The notes under the pieces are model-generated. The model worked only from the letters and a program-made list of their open reading frames with translations. It did not search any database and had not been told where the DNA came from. A stretch of DNA of 64,000 nucleotides, taken from positions 743,201 through 807,200 of the forward strand of contig OY811987.1 of assembly GCA_963681505.1 (NCBI GenBank), written 5' to 3'. The position numbers and the translations under genes were made by a program. Every line of letters starts with the position of its first letter. The first letter of the stretch is position 1. The stretch comes from Eunapius fragilis (taxonomy: Eukaryota; Porifera; Demospongiae; Spongillida; Spongillidae). Below, piece after piece: positions 12,474 through 24,357 of the stretch.

Positions 12474-12693
12474 ATCATTTTCTCGGAGGCTGTCCCATAT
12501 ATATACTACTGCATTGGTGGCCTTTGGGTGGTGGGGACGTCCCAACATGGAAAGGGGACGTGGTGGAGCTTCATCCCAACCAGTTTTGACTAATCTTCAT
12601 TGTTGTTAAAATATCATTTTCTCGGAGGCTGTCCCATATAATTATTGAGAATGAAATTAATAAATACAACAATGAAGATTAGTCAAAACTGGT
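12474..12693. repeat. 28-bp direct and 28-bp inverted repeats, interleaved
   Basis: A 28-bp direct repeat (12474-12501 and 12613-12640, containing TCTCGGAGGCTGTCCCATAT) is interleaved with a perfect 28-bp inverted repeat (12579-12606 and 12666-12693, core CAGTTTTGACTAATCTTC). The pattern suggests a small, rearranged DNA transposon pair. No coding potential. Confidence 0.55.
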
Positions 12694-12837
12694 CGGGAAG
12701 AAGTGTCAATGTGTATGTGTGGCCCAACTATCGCGGGGTAAAGCAATAGTTGTGGATTGCACCACCCACAAACAGATATGAATACATAAGACATTGTACA
12801 AATCAGGTGCCACAGAAATCATGCATTGGCCAGTGTT

Positions 12838-14262
12838 TCAACTAGTCTGTTCAGTGCATTTACTACCATTGTCTTTTTCATTATAATCGTCACCCCCACC
12901 ATCATCATCACTCTCTCCACTATCACTTTCATCCCGATCAATCAGTTCTGACAGCTCAGCATCCAAAGGGTTATTATCAGTTTTATCCACACGCCTCAAA
13001 GTGGCTGAATCACATTCGGAAATGGGTGTGCCTATTACCCCCACCTTCTCAGGGTAAAAGCTGAGAATAGAGAGATACATCACATAACACAATGTACAGA
13101 AAATCCAATTTTAGTTAGACTGAGCCTGCACCTCTGAGCCCCAGGGGTGACGGCCATTGTGCACTTGTGCATACTGCGGATGGTAAAAGCAGTAGTGTTA
13201 CCTGTGGCACCAACCACATAAACACAATGCTGACTTTGCTGGCCTGTAGGGAGGACGAAAGGCCCATGCTGAACGCTCTTTGGTCGACGGCAGCAACCAG
13301 GTGAAGGCCGGTGAGTGCAACCTTTAGAAGGGCATGATCAAATACCTTATTAGTGTGAATGAGCATGTTGCCCAAACCTGCTAAGTTCTCCAACTGCAGG
13401 CCTATCGAAGTGAACCTTATAAGCAATGCTGTAGGAGAAAGAGCCACCCCCACAGTCATGTGCTCTAACTTAATCTCCTGACGTGCAAGGAACATTTTGT
13501 GCAGGTGCACACTTACAGTTCACTCTCCTCCATTTGAGAAGCAAGGCCCTGGCCATCTTTGTCCAACAGTGGTTTTGATGGCTGGCTTTCTGATGGTGTT
13601 CAGGTCAGGAACAAGTGGGTCACTAACAAAATATAGCAAACCCCACCTTCTCTGTGGTGAATGTCTCTGTTGAAAGGAGTCGACCTAAGTGTCCCGCCTA
13701 TCTCCCTGTGTATCTCATCCCAGTACTTGTAGCCAAAGGTGATCCATGTGGTGAATATGGTGGTCTCATATATTGCCTGTAGCTCAAAGGCCATGGCTCA
13801 CTTCATGTACATATCTCTTAAATGAGTCCCTCACCTCATACAGGTCTCGATCTGTATCAGTTCTTGAGTGCTTTAGTCTAAGCAGGGTAGCAAAGGGGTA
13901 AATCAGAAGCCCGCGTATACAATAGCGGTACACTTGACATCCTATACGTACCTTCCCTGCAGGCTGTGGTGGCAGTGGGTATTGCCCAGACCCATGATCA
14001 GGGTCATGTACGCTTTTCCAAGATCCACTTTTGTTTGCGCTACTTTCTCGGCGCTGTATTCCAGAGCCTGCTTGGCGCGATCGCGCTGCATTCTGCGTGG
14101 GAGATAGTCCAAAGGCCTTAGGGAGGGAGCAGATAAATACCGACCGGCCCATGTACTAACCCCGGAGTAGGAACGTTCTCACTATTTAATGTCGTTTGGT
14201 GAGCCTGGAGCGCGTCGAAATACAGTAGAACCGCCCATAAGAAATTATCCATTTCAGCGCTC
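12838..14262 (-). CDS. PPP1R36: PPP1R36-like protein phosphatase 1 regulatory subunit
   Basis: Exons that join cleanly: 14262-14161 (from MDNFLWAVLLYF), 14092-13952, 13877-13835, 13776-13647 and 13589-13517. Coding sequence continues in 13499-13190 and a last exon 13060-12838. Features I recall from PPP1R36 appear in order: an AKQALEYSAEKVAQTK helix then LGKAYMTLIMGLG and an HCHH cluster; DRDLYE; FTTWITF and EIHREIGGTLRS; and near the C-terminus KVGVIGTPIS followed by an acidic tail. The family member is a small PP1-binding protein expressed in ciliated or flagellated cells. I could not find a phase-consistent junction between 13517 and the next block (EIKLEHMTVGVAL), nor a sure first exon (an upstream ATG frame starts at 14465). 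An indel, an unrecognised mini-exon or early decay are all possible. Confidence 0.65.
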
Positions 14263-14465
14263 CTGCACGTACGAGATGCGGTTGTGTACTGAGGGCTACC
14301 AAAAAAAAAAAAAAAAACTTCAATATAAGGATTACTGAAACTCACTGGATGATATCGTCGAACAGGACTGCTGTACTCAAATGCATCCTCTGCACATGAG
14401 CAACGTCTATGTGCTGAATGGCCAGAGCTGCGGGGAGAAGAGAAGAGCTTGCCTGCAGTTCCCAC

Positions 14466-14919
14466 TGCTCACAAACTGATTACTCTATAACCTTTAACGT
14501 CCTGTAGTGTTACTGCCCTGTTCGCATCGTCCTTGTCAGATATGGCTGCTACTATTGCACCATTCGATACTAGTGACTTCTGACGACGTTTAAAATACTT
14601 GCTTCTGTTTTATACAAGTTCGTGCAAGGAGGGTATAATGTGTTATGTTTCGAGCAATTTAGTAGAATTTACCCAGGAGGACGCAAGGCCTTAGCGTGTT
14701 CATCCCACATCCATGCTGCTGCCGACGATCCTCTTGGTCGAATCTTTTGGGGGAATTGGGATTGAAGTTCAATAGTTTAAGTCACGCATTTTCCAAAAGT
14801 CAGCGTACGCGAGGGTCTTGCTCGGACTTTGAGCCCATCCCACCGATGGGCAGGGCAGTAACGGTGCGCGCGATTTAGAACACGCGAGAATTCAGCGTAA
14901 ACATTTACCGCAAGACAGA
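14466..14919. promoter_or_regulatory. Divergent promoter region PPP1R36 / ASPG
   Basis: The head-to-head space between the two divergent genes. No TATA box at a usual distance and no motif I would call with confidence. Confidence 0.35.
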
Positions 14920-17022
14920 ATGACCGAGTACATATGGAATCGACAAAGCTCGGCCCCCCACAACGCGGTAGAGCATAAGAGTGTGGTTTTCGTGTTGTAC
15001 ACTGGAGGTACCATAGGAATGCAATGGTCCGAAGACGGTAAGTCTTGTTATATGACGTACCTATAAAAACTAAGACATTGCATTGCGCATATGTTTAGGC
15101 TACATACTGGTCCCAAACTACTTCGAAAACAAGCTACGCACGTATCCAATGCTTCACGATCCTGGGTACAAATTCACCAGCGAGGAGTTGAAGCGGATGG
15201 AACCCTATCAACCGCTAGCCATGCCGTACGTGAGTTGCACACACACCGTATCAACACCCCCCCCCCCCCCCTCCCTTCACTGCGCGCACGCTTTCTCTGA
15301 CGCACACGAACGTACGCCACACAGTTCTTCAGGTCCCAACGCGCAAAACCGCCGCGTTCTGTACTGTGTCTCCGAGTACAATCCTCTTCTCGACTCGAGC
15401 AGCATGAGTATGACGGACTGGGCCAGGATAGCCCTGGACATCGAGAAGCACTACTCCTACTTCGACGCTTTCGTCATCCTCCACGGCACAGATACCATGT
15501 CTTACACGGCGTCTGCCCTTTCCTACATGCTAGAGAACCTCGGCAAGACCGTGGTTCTTACCGGTGCACAGGTAGTTAGTAAATTACGTTACTCACTCTT
15601 TTACTGGCGCTAATTAGGGAACAGTATCTCACACTCTCTCTCTCTCTCCCCCTCCCTCCCTCCCTCCCTCCCCCCCTCTCTCTCTCTCTATAGGTTCCTC
15701 TAGCTGAGCTCCAAAGTGATGGCCGTGATAATCTCTTAGGAGCTTTGATGATTGCTGGCAATTACACTATTCCAGAGGTATATTTAACCCCTCCCTCCCT
15801 CCCTCCCTGTACCATTCTGCCCCTCCTAACCTCCCTGTATCCTTCTGCATGCACACAATCAGGTCACTCTCTACTTCCACACCAAGCTGTACAGAGGTAA
15901 CAGAACCACAAAGATAAACTCGTCCAGCTTTGAGGCTTTCCACTCTCCAAATCTCCCTCCCCTGGCTACCACTGGTGTGGACATACATGGTCAGTGGCAT
16001 ACATACATCTGATTGGCTAAGGCTGGGCACTAGAAATGTTGGGTTGCCATGGGGATCACATGTGTGTTGTACTTCAGTGGAGTGGGATGCTATTTACCGG
16101 CCTAACAAAACAGAGAAGTTCAAAGTTCATTCTGTCATGAATCGCAACGTTGGGATATTGCGGCTCTTTCCTGGTATCACACAGACCACTGTAAGTCCAT
16201 GTGTCAGGAGTCTTTGGTGTATTGTTAGGAGTCTTTGGTGTATTGTCAGGAGGACACAAGTGGAGCAATAATGCATATGAATGCCACCAGTGTTTACTTT
16301 CTTTCCATGCCCCTCCCCCCTCCTCCTCCTCCTTCTCCCCTCCCCTTCTCCTCCCTCCTCCCTCCTCCTTCCTCCTCCTCCATCCCCCCTCCTCCTCCTC
16401 CATCCCCCTTCCTCTACTTTTTGTAGCTCTCATCCTTCTTGCAAAAACCAATAGAAGGTGTTGTCCTGCAGACGTTTGGTTCTGGGAATTTTCCAGAAGT
16501 TCCTTCCTATGTGTTGGATGAACTGAAGAAAGCATGCAGTGAGGGGATCATCATAGTGAACTGTACTCAGTGTTCTGTCGGACATGTTAGAGAACTGTAC
16601 CCTGCTGGAAAGGCATGTGAGAGAGCGGATGGAGAGAGGGAAGGAGGGAGGGAGGGAGGGAGGGAGGGAGGGTGGGTGGGTGGGAGGGATTCAATATAAA
16701 TGTCCATCATAAATGCCGTCACTCGTAAGGCTGCTACACTCAAGAATTGTGTCACATACTATAACGATGACAGTATTTATAAGAACAAAGCTATGTGTGA
16801 TCGATAGGATCATTTCCATCACAGATCCTTCGTAAAGCTGGTGTCATCCCAGGAGCAGACATGACAACAGAAGCCGCACTTGCCAAGCTCTCGTATGTCC
16901 TTGGAAAAAATGAATTTGATCTGGTGAAACGCAAGGAAGTAAGCACACTTCAGCTTATGTCCTCCTCCCCTTCCTTTTCTTCCGTCTCATCACCTCCTCT
17001 CCCTCCCTCCCACCCCACTCTC

Positions 17023-17069
<47 letters not shown>

Positions 17070-17246
17070 CCTCCACAGATACTGACCACCAATCTATGTG
17101 GAGAGTTGACTGTGCTGGACTCTGGGTATTGCCTCAAAGACAGCAAGCTTTTGCTGACTTTGGCCAGCACACTGAACCTGAGGTCCAGTAAGGTAACTGG
17201 TGTGTATGCACACATGCGCGCACTGTGGCATACATGTGCAATGTGC

Positions 17247-17281
<35 letters not shown>

Positions 17282-18777
17282 TGTGTTGTGTGTGCATGTG
17301 TGTGTATGTGTGTGCGTGCGTATGTGTGTATGTGTGTGTATGTGTGTGTGTGTGTGAGGGGTGTATGCACAAGTATCTTTTTAATACACATACTGAAGGA
17401 AGAAAGAAACCAGTGCAGATAACCTTTATGTTTAACAAGTCACACCCATAGCCACACCCATAGTCACACCCATAACCACACCCATAGCCGCACCCATAAC
17501 CACACCCATAGCTGCACCCATAGCATAGTTCTGAGAGCTGTCTTTTCTACTCCATAACAGGAACTACGCCATCTTCGCCACTCCCTCATGCCTCCATTGC
17601 TCTGTGCAGCTGCTGCCTCAGGTGACCTCGAGTCTCTGAGAGAGCTCCATCACCAGGCAAGCCTGGGCACCTGTTAGGTCCTTGAATAGATATATCACCA
17701 CACATACACACATACACAATAACACACATACACACACAACACATGATACTAACACATGTATATAACATACCTACATACACACACACATATATACATACAT
17801 ACATACATACATTCATTCATACGTACATACATACATACATACATACATACATACATACATACATACATACATACATTCATACATACATACATACATACAT
17901 ACATACATACATTACATACATACATACATACATACATACATTACATACATACATACATACATGCATGCATGCATACATACATACATTACATACATACATA
18001 CATGCATGCATGCATACATACATACATACATACATACATACATACATACATACATTACATACATACATTCATACATACATTCATATGCAAACACACACAC
18101 CAAACACTTTGTTTACAGGGAGGTGACCTAAATCAAATGGACTACGGATGGAACACACCCCTCCATATGGCTTGCACAGAGGGTAACCTGGTGGTCGTAC
18201 AGTTCCTGCTGGAACATGGGGCATCTGTACATGCCAGGAACAAGCTTGGACACACACCCCTCCACCACGCCATTGTGCACAGGTATGCTTCATGACCACA
18301 CCCCTTCATGACCACACCCCTTCATTATTCTTCAACACCTCTCTTTACACCTCTGATACCTTATAAGGCACAATGATGTCATCAAATTGCTTGTCCAAAC
18401 TGGGGCCTGCGTCCAATGGAATGGCTGCGAGGTGGCAGGACAGATATTGCAGTAAGTTGTATAGACTGGGCACCCTTAGTTAGGGCAGGTGGGTGGGGCA
18501 GGTAGAGATGAGCAGGTGGGTGATTGAAATTACCTACAGAGCTGCTGCCAATGATGATGTGGACACTTTGTTGTCATGGCAACTGGCTGGTATCACATTT
18601 GCTGACAAGGAATGGCTTGGGTTGACACCAATGAAAGTTGTACGTTGGATTAGACACTATTGTGTTGGCTTATGTTCAAAACCATTGTTTTTTCCTCACA
18701 AGGCTATGGCTAGCAATGCTCAGAAGGTCATACAGTTTTTGACAAATTCTATCCCAAGTGTGAGGCAGATCATGTAG
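14920..18777 (+). CDS. ASPG: 60 kDa lysophospholipase / L-asparaginase with ankyrin repeats
   Basis: Fourteen exons with consistent phases encode 582 aa: 14920-15037, 15099-15225, 15325-15571, 15694-15777, 15863-15989, 16078-16190, 16427-16612, 16825-16938, 17079-17192, 17561-17656, 18119-18282, 18368-18451, 18540-18639 and 18703-18777. The N-terminal two thirds is a type I-like L-asparaginase. It has both active-site threonine motifs, YTGGTIG (residues 27-33) and HGTDT (135-139), and the family blocks [20 protein letters not shown] and [21 protein letters not shown]. The C-terminal third carries ankyrin repeats ([20 protein letters not shown], then HTPLHHA). The enzyme hydrolyses asparagine to aspartate and ammonia, and the mammalian form also has lysophospholipase and PAF-acetylhydrolase activity in the cytosol. 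The length is close to the human protein. Introns 7 and 10 use GC donors (AAG then GCATGT; CAG then GCAAGC). Confidence 0.93.
17196..17380. repeat. GT-rich microsatellite in ASPG intron 9
   Basis: An impure (GT)n tract with CATGTG interruptions, followed by short CACACCCATA repeats (about 17440-17525), fills the intron between ASPG exons 9 and 10. Confidence 0.9.
17778..18090. repeat. (CATA)n microsatellite in ASPG intron 10
   Basis: About 310 bp of CATA/TACA repeat with CATT and CATG variants. Open frames read as runs of YIHT or MYVC; they are artefacts of the repeat. Confidence 0.95.
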
Positions 18778-19120
18778 AAGTCAAGGCACATCCTCACAAA
18801 ACGTCTAACTGTGTGTGTGTATGTGTATGTGTGTATGTGTGCAATATATTTGTCGCAAATCATTACTCCTTAACGCATTCTGCCCAACGAAAAAATCACT
18901 ATACTTTAAAAATTATAACGTACACAATAATAATTGTTTTTAATGGTTTGCCTTCGCGAAAAGGTTTCCAACACAATAACGGTCATGCAGACCATATTTT
19001 TTAACCCTGGTCCCCAGACATCAAGATCAGAGCAATGAATATTTAACGCTTACCAGCCCTTAAACAGCGGAAAAGTATTTGCAAACATTGCAATAAGGAA
19101 ACAAATTATACAAGCTTTAA
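18778..19120. other. Spacer between ASPG and the small proline-rich gene
   Basis: Holds the ASPG 3' UTR (with a short TGTGTATG repeat) and the promoter of the next gene. No clear TATA box or further exon. Confidence 0.4.
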
Positions 19121-19601
19121 ATGGCGTATCAAGGACAGCAACCCTATCAACAGCCTCCGCCTCCTGGGTTCCAGGATCCGCAATACAAGGTTGGGTACCC
19201 GCCCCCGCCACTTGGTTACTATGAGCAACAGGGTGGTTACCAGCCCGCGCCCGGGCCCTACTACCCACCGCCCGTGCCGCAGCAGCAACAACAGAACACT
19301 GTTGTAGTAGTGAACAGCCAACCTTCGGTAAGCACGCCGTATAAGTGCACGTTCCCTAACATATATTTCGATGGTTAATTAAAAAGCTTGTGGCAAAAAT
19401 AAAATAAAATAGTAGTTAAAACTCACCACTTTGTTTTGATTTAAAACCTCAATGCCCGTGGTATTGCACACACAGGCATCCAACACAACTTACATCTTAG
19501 AGGATGACAGTCCTAACCACCTCCTTCACTGCTGCATCACAATTTTCTGCCCGTGGTGGATCTTTGTCTGGATATGCATCTGTTGTATACATGGCTGCTG
19601 A
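19121..19601 (+). CDS. Small proline-rich, Cys/Trp-rich tail protein (110 aa)
   Basis: Two exons (19121-19327 and 19476-19601, phase 0 junction) encode 110 aa. The first two thirds are Pro/Tyr/Gln-rich (PYQQPPPPGF, PPPPLGYY, PAPGPYYPPP), the low-complexity cytosolic type seen in WW- or SH3-binding small proteins. The C-terminus is a compact hydrophobic stretch rich in Cys and Trp (HLLHCCITIFCPWWIFVWIC, then ICCIHGC), probably a tail anchor or palmitoylated hairpin. The layout resembles small animal membrane proteins of the BRI3 type, but I do not recognise the family. The start is the first ATG of the frame, with no competing upstream ATG nearby. Confidence 0.7.
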
Positions 19602-19943
19602 GAGCACACTTCACTGAATTCATGGTCACCATGAGCATTTTTATGTTGTTACCAATTTTATCAAGTTGTAGATAGCTTACGTTGTAGTAATTTATGTTTG
19701 ATAATTATGATTTTTTTTTTCTTTTTTCCTATGCTATCGTCAAGAATGATACGTAGGAACGCTTTAAACCTTGTCTCCAAGCTCTTCTTCCACGTTTAAC
19801 CTCCTCTTCCCTGGGCAACATGGTGTTATGGTCTTTTGTTTAACCCCTTAGTTATGTTTATCTTAGTGCTGCACAAGATACTGTCATCAATTGATGCCAA
19901 CGATGACTGCCTTAACTTACTGTATCAGGGATGATGGGGGTAG

Positions 19944-20223
19944 CAGTGACGGATACAGGGGGGGGGGTGGGGGTCGGTGGTGCCCAGACCCCCCATCAGA
20001 TCTGATGATGAATAAAATTAAGTATCAATACTATTAACGAAAGCAATTAACAACACCCCACGTGATATAGCGTATCATCCAGTGCACAAGTGCGGGACCC
20101 CCAAAAGCTTCCGCGCTTTGCGCGGGAGAAAGCACACCCCCCTCCCGCACCCTCCCCCTGTTGATTATTCATGTCAGACCCCCCCCCCCCCCCCCCCTTC
20201 CAAAATTCCTGTGTCCGCCCCTG
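19944..20223. mobile_element. hAT-like non-autonomous element (MITE)
   Basis: The left end CAGTGACGGATACAGG and the inverted right end CCTGTGTCCGCCCCTG have the CAGNGGCGGANNCAGG form typical of hAT terminal inverted repeats. They enclose 280 bp with long G- and C-runs just inside both ends. There is no ORF. The flanks share GGTAG, but an exact 8-bp target duplication is not evident. Confidence 0.6.
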
Positions 20224-20469
20224 GGTAGCTAGCTGGGTGTCTAAGTCATTGCTGCTCCAAGCCCCTCACCACCCCCTGAATTGAGGACACAAGTCTCTCA
20301 TTAGGTATCTTCACCCACCTGTCAGAAGTGGGTGTCGCTCAGACAAAGCTATGTTTCCTGGTTCCATGAAAGTTCCCATCATCCCAACCTAGACACCTTT
20401 GGAGCAACTGTTCGATGATTATATCCATAGTGCAAAGTCTCCCAGCAGAGGTGAGGCTTTGAAGTTGTA

Positions 20470-20645
20470 GTCCATGCTACAGGAGACTGCCTTGTTGACC
20501 CCCCCCCCCCCTCCTCCCCCAAGTGACTACAGGAGGCCTCCCCCCCCCCCCACCAAGTAGTTACAGGAGACTGCCTTGTTGACCCCCCTCCCCCAAGTGA
20601 CTACAGGAGACTGCCTTGTTGACCCCCCCCCCCCCCCAAAAGTGG
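20470..20645. repeat. Minisatellite with C-runs
   Basis: Three imperfect copies of a unit with CTACAGGAGACTGCCTTGTT followed by a poly-C run of variable length and CCAAGTGA. Non-coding spacer. Confidence 0.85.
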
Positions 20646-20795
20646 CTTCCTTTGTGTGGTAGTTTATTTTTACTCCCTCCCCCAGTCTGGCCACTCCCCC
20701 CAAAGCCTGTACTCTGACCCTTTGCAGGTGTTTGATGTGGCTGTTAGGAGGAATGTTTTGCCACATGTTGTGCTCTGGATCTTACAAGGGAGCAT

Positions 20796-20972
20796 ACAAG
20801 GGAGCATACCTGACAGCATACCTGACAGCATACCTGACAGCATACCTGGCAGCATACCTGACAGCATACCTGACAGCATACCTGACAGCATACCTGACAG
20901 CATACCTGACAGCATACCTGGCAGCATACCTGGCAGCATACCTGGCAGCATACCTGACAGCATACCTGGCAG
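20796..20972. repeat. 12-bp tandem repeat (AGCATACCTGAC)
   Basis: Fourteen or so copies of AGCATACCTGAC/AGCATACCTGGC. Because the unit is a multiple of three, all six frames stay open, which makes spurious ORFs of 65-136 codons. Confidence 0.95.
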
Positions 20973-21232
20973 CAAGCACAGTTGGTTTGTGTTCATCGCA
21001 AACACATCACTCACAATGAAGGCTCGGAGCCTTGCATACCATCCTTCCCTTCTGTGGGTGGTTTAATTTATGCCAAGGCTCCAATTGTTCTCCGTCACAA
21101 GGATGACCCTTGCAGTTAACAATAAATGAAGCTATCGGCAAATACTGTTATGTGTACGGTCGAATATTATGCATGAGGGTCAGTATAACACACAACTGAT
21201 AATCACGGCATATGCTCACGGCTACTGTTTCA

Positions 21233-24200
21233 TCATTTAAAGAAGTAAATTTGTTCATAATCACCACCTGTGACCTCCATGGTGTAGACAGGAACATAGT
21301 TATAGATTAAGCTGGCATATTCCTGTTCCTGACTTGGAAAATGATGGCAGTTCTTTCTGGCCTCATTAGCGAAGAACCTACCAACATACTGACACAGGCA
21401 TGGTGTGTGCATACGGGTGTGTGTACACGTGTGCATATGGGTGTGTGTACATGTGTGTATGGGTGTGTGTGTGCACATGCGCATATGGGTGTGTGTGTGC
21501 ATATGGGTGTGTGTGTACATGTGTATATGGGTGTGTGTGTGTGCACGCGTGCATATGTGTGTGTGTGCACGTGTGCATACGGGTGTGTGTGTGTACGTGT
21601 GCATATGGTGTGTGTGTGCACGTGTGCATATAGGTGTGTGTGTACACGTGTGCGTGTGTGTGCACGTGTGCATATGGGTGTGTGTGTGTGCACGTGTGCA
21701 TATAGGTGTGTGCACATGTGCATATGGGTGTGTGTGTGTGCATATAGGTGTGTGTACACGTGTGCATATGGGTGTGTGTGTGTGCATGTGTGCATATGGG
21801 GGGTGTGTGCACGTGTGCATATGGGTGGGTGTACATGTGACAACACACTGATGTAGTCTGTGTACTGAGCTCACCTGAGCACATTCAACTGCAGCCATAC
21901 TGTGGTTAGTGTTCTGGTACATGTACCATTCAAAAAGTGTCCTCTCTAAGGTAATGTGAGGTGGAGATGTGATGTGATGGTGAGGTGGAGATGGTGATGG
22001 TTAGGAGATGGTGAGGTGATGTCACAAGGTGGAGTTGGTGCGGAGAGGTGGGATGGTGAGGAGAGGTGGAGAGTCTATTAAAGGGTCATAGCACCCCATC
22101 AGGAAATGGCTGGACCAGTTTTTAAAAATTATTAATAAATGATGGTAATAAATTAACTGTACTGTAATTGTTGGGCTGGAAACGAGCGATGACAATGTAA
22201 TCAGAGCTATTTCAGGTTGGGAGTTGGAGGGAAATATGAAATCCATTTATTACAATTCATTTATGTATTGGATCAGAATATAGGACGAAAACCAAAAAAT
22301 CAAATCTGCTGAGGCAAGGCTCCCGGGGATCCATAAAAGGGGAATACTCCCTCCCAGACCCCTCCAGCTGAGGCAAGGCCCCCAGAGACCCATAAAAGGG
22401 GACAAACTCCCTCCCAGACCCCTCCATACACACACACACCACCAACACTGTCAGTTTTATTTCATTATTGCTACAGCCCTGTGCATTAGGCAAAGGAAAG
22501 GGTTAAGTGGTGTGACAAGGCCACCAGCAGGAAGGGTATGGCATAGACCTACCAGGGTGCCATTGAACACCACAGATGGTGTATGTACAGACCTACCATG
22601 GTGTCACTGAGCACCACAGATGGTGTATGTACAGACCTACCAGGGTGTCACTGAACACTACAGATGGTGTATGTACAGACCTACCAGGGTGCCACTGAAC
22701 ACCACAGATGGTGTATGTACAGACCTACCAGGGTGTCACTGAACACCACAGATGGTGTATGTACAGACCTACCAGGGTGTCACTGAGCACCATAGATGGT
22801 GTATGTACAGACCTACCAGGTGTCACTGAGCACCACAGATGGTGTATGTACAAACCTACCAGGGTGTCATTGAACACCGTATGTATAGACCTACCAGGGT
22901 GCCACTGAACACCATAGATCGGGTACTCCCTTCCTTCCATAGTGGATATGAACTCCACACCATTTAGGTCCTGTTAAAGAATACACTGAATGGTTATGAA
23001 TGGTTATGAATAATTATGCAGCTGGTTCTACCTTGTTAGTACTGAGCACTGAGTAGAAAGCAGGAAGAGATGGGTTCTCAGCAAACTCCGTTGGAGTTAC
23101 TGAAATATATAGCCTGATGTAACCCTCATGCAAACGTTTACTGACACAAGCACTACTTATTGCCTCCAATACCTCCACACACAACACACATATATACACA
23201 CACATATATACACACACATATATACACACATGTATACACACATGTATACACACACACATACACACACACCACACACACATACCTCCATTATGATGCTCAT
23301 TGTCCGTCACATTCAGCGTAGCAAATTCACCGACAATCTCAGCTGGAGCTTGGCCAAACATGCGACTAACTTTGGCATCTGCAGTGAAGTCCTGAGGAAA
23401 CCACACCCATTCAAGTTGATCCTCCTCCCCCTCCCCACAGCCTCATAGCCATACCCATTTAAGTTGATCCTCCTCCCCCTCCCTACAGCCTCATAGCCAC
23501 ACCCATTTAAGTTGATCCTCCTCCCCCTTCCCAAAGCTCCATAGCCACACAACATTTTTAAGGAAACACCAGGTGGTCCAAGAGTGCTAGGGGGACAACC
23601 ACCATCCATGGGTGTTAGGGTAAGGACCAAGGGCTGAAAACCATAGGTAAGGACACGTCAGAGAACACACCAGAGGTAAGGACACATTGGTTGAAGCAAA
23701 GTCTATGTTCCCCATGAGGCTGAAGTTCTGGCTGGTGATGATAGCTGGAACATACAGCAGGCTATAAGGATCACAAGACAGCCTTCGGGGAAGGGGGGGG
23801 GTAGGGCATTACCGAGGAGTTCAAAGCCTAGGCAAGTACCCCAAAGGGGCACGTAGTCTCCCCCCTGGTTGGCTTGTACAGTAAGCTGGTACAGGTACTC
23901 AGCAGCCTTGTAGTAGGGTGTGGCACTGGTGATGATATCGGTCACTCCCCCCATGAACTATTGGGAGCAGGAGGGGAAGAAAAGGGTGGAGGTATCACGT
24001 GTGACAAGCCAAACAAACGAACCAACCAGTACACCGTTGACATAGGAAAACAAACTAGCCAGAGTGCTTTGGTCGGAGTAGAACTGTATGGGAACCGCTC
24101 GCATTCCTGAGGCCTCAACCCACTTCACAAATCCTGAATTGTAGTGAGAGCGTGGGACTCGCTCACACAGTTACGGATATTACTGGGACCGCGTCATTAC

Positions 24201-24357
24201 CGGCGTGGAGCATAGATGTTCCGTACTGGGCCAAGTCATCCGTCGTTGGTTGGGTGAGGATCCCTATAATGGGCCGATCCGTGCACGAGGGGATCCCACC
24301 CACACCACCCGCAGAGAGGAGGGCAGCGAGACACAACAGCGCGACTGTCGGTACCAT
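21233..24357 (-). CDS. GGH: Gamma-glutamyl hydrolase (folate hydrolase)
   Basis: Nine exons with consistent phases encode 318 aa, the length of human GGH: 24357-24201, 24133-24033, 23957-23813, 23744-23671, 23391-23283, 23099-23032, 22970-22895, 21945-21875 and 21388-21233. A signal peptide (MVPTVALLCLAALLSAGG) leads to RPIIGILTQP. The class-I glutamine-amidotransferase-like catalytic Cys lies in WGTCLGFELL (about residue 128) and the His in GVQWHPE (about 242), with the codon of the last Glu split by intron 7. The C-terminal block RFFANEARKN is diagnostic. The enzyme removes gamma-linked glutamates from folylpolyglutamates in lysosomes or after secretion. An upstream in-frame ATG at 24390 would add 11 residues. 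Introns 7 and 8 are swollen by a minisatellite and a GT tract. Confidence 0.95.
21396..21840. repeat. GTGTGTG/CATATGGG satellite in GGH intron 8
   Basis: About 440 bp of (GT)n interrupted regularly by GCATATGGG and CACGTGTGCATA motifs, a compound microsatellite of about 20-40 bp periods. It fills most of the last intron of GGH. All six frames are largely open here without being coding. Confidence 0.9.
22537..22894. repeat. 44-bp minisatellite copying a splice donor (GGH intron 7)
   Basis: Eight or so copies of a 44-bp unit. On the minus strand each unit reads as a version of the end of GGH exon 7 and its donor (GTTCAGTGGCACCCTG then GTAGGTCTG). The real exon end at 22895 adjoins the array, so the array is a tandem expansion of the exon/intron boundary. 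Confidence 0.85.
23400..23550. repeat. Three-copy repeat (about 55 bp) in GGH intron 4
   Basis: Three tandem copies of CCACACCCATTTAAGTTGAT followed by CCTCCTCCCCCTCCC and AGCCTCATAG. Intronic. Confidence 0.8.

Noticed and set aside
13784-14152. Minus frame of 122 codons as an independent gene
   Set aside because: It is a shifted reading across two PPP1R36 exons; the phase-correct frame matches the family.
17743-18126. Frames reading as runs of YIHT / MYVC
   Set aside because: Pure translation of a (CATA)n microsatellite; the same applies to 60948-61150.
21233-21922. Minus-strand His/Thr-rich frame of 229 codons
   Set aside because: Only its two ends are exons (GGH exons 8 and 9); the middle is an intronic GT satellite.
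22537-22894. Possible CRISPR-like repeat array
   Set aside because: No unique spacers; it is a 44-bp tandem copy of an exon boundary in an animal gene.
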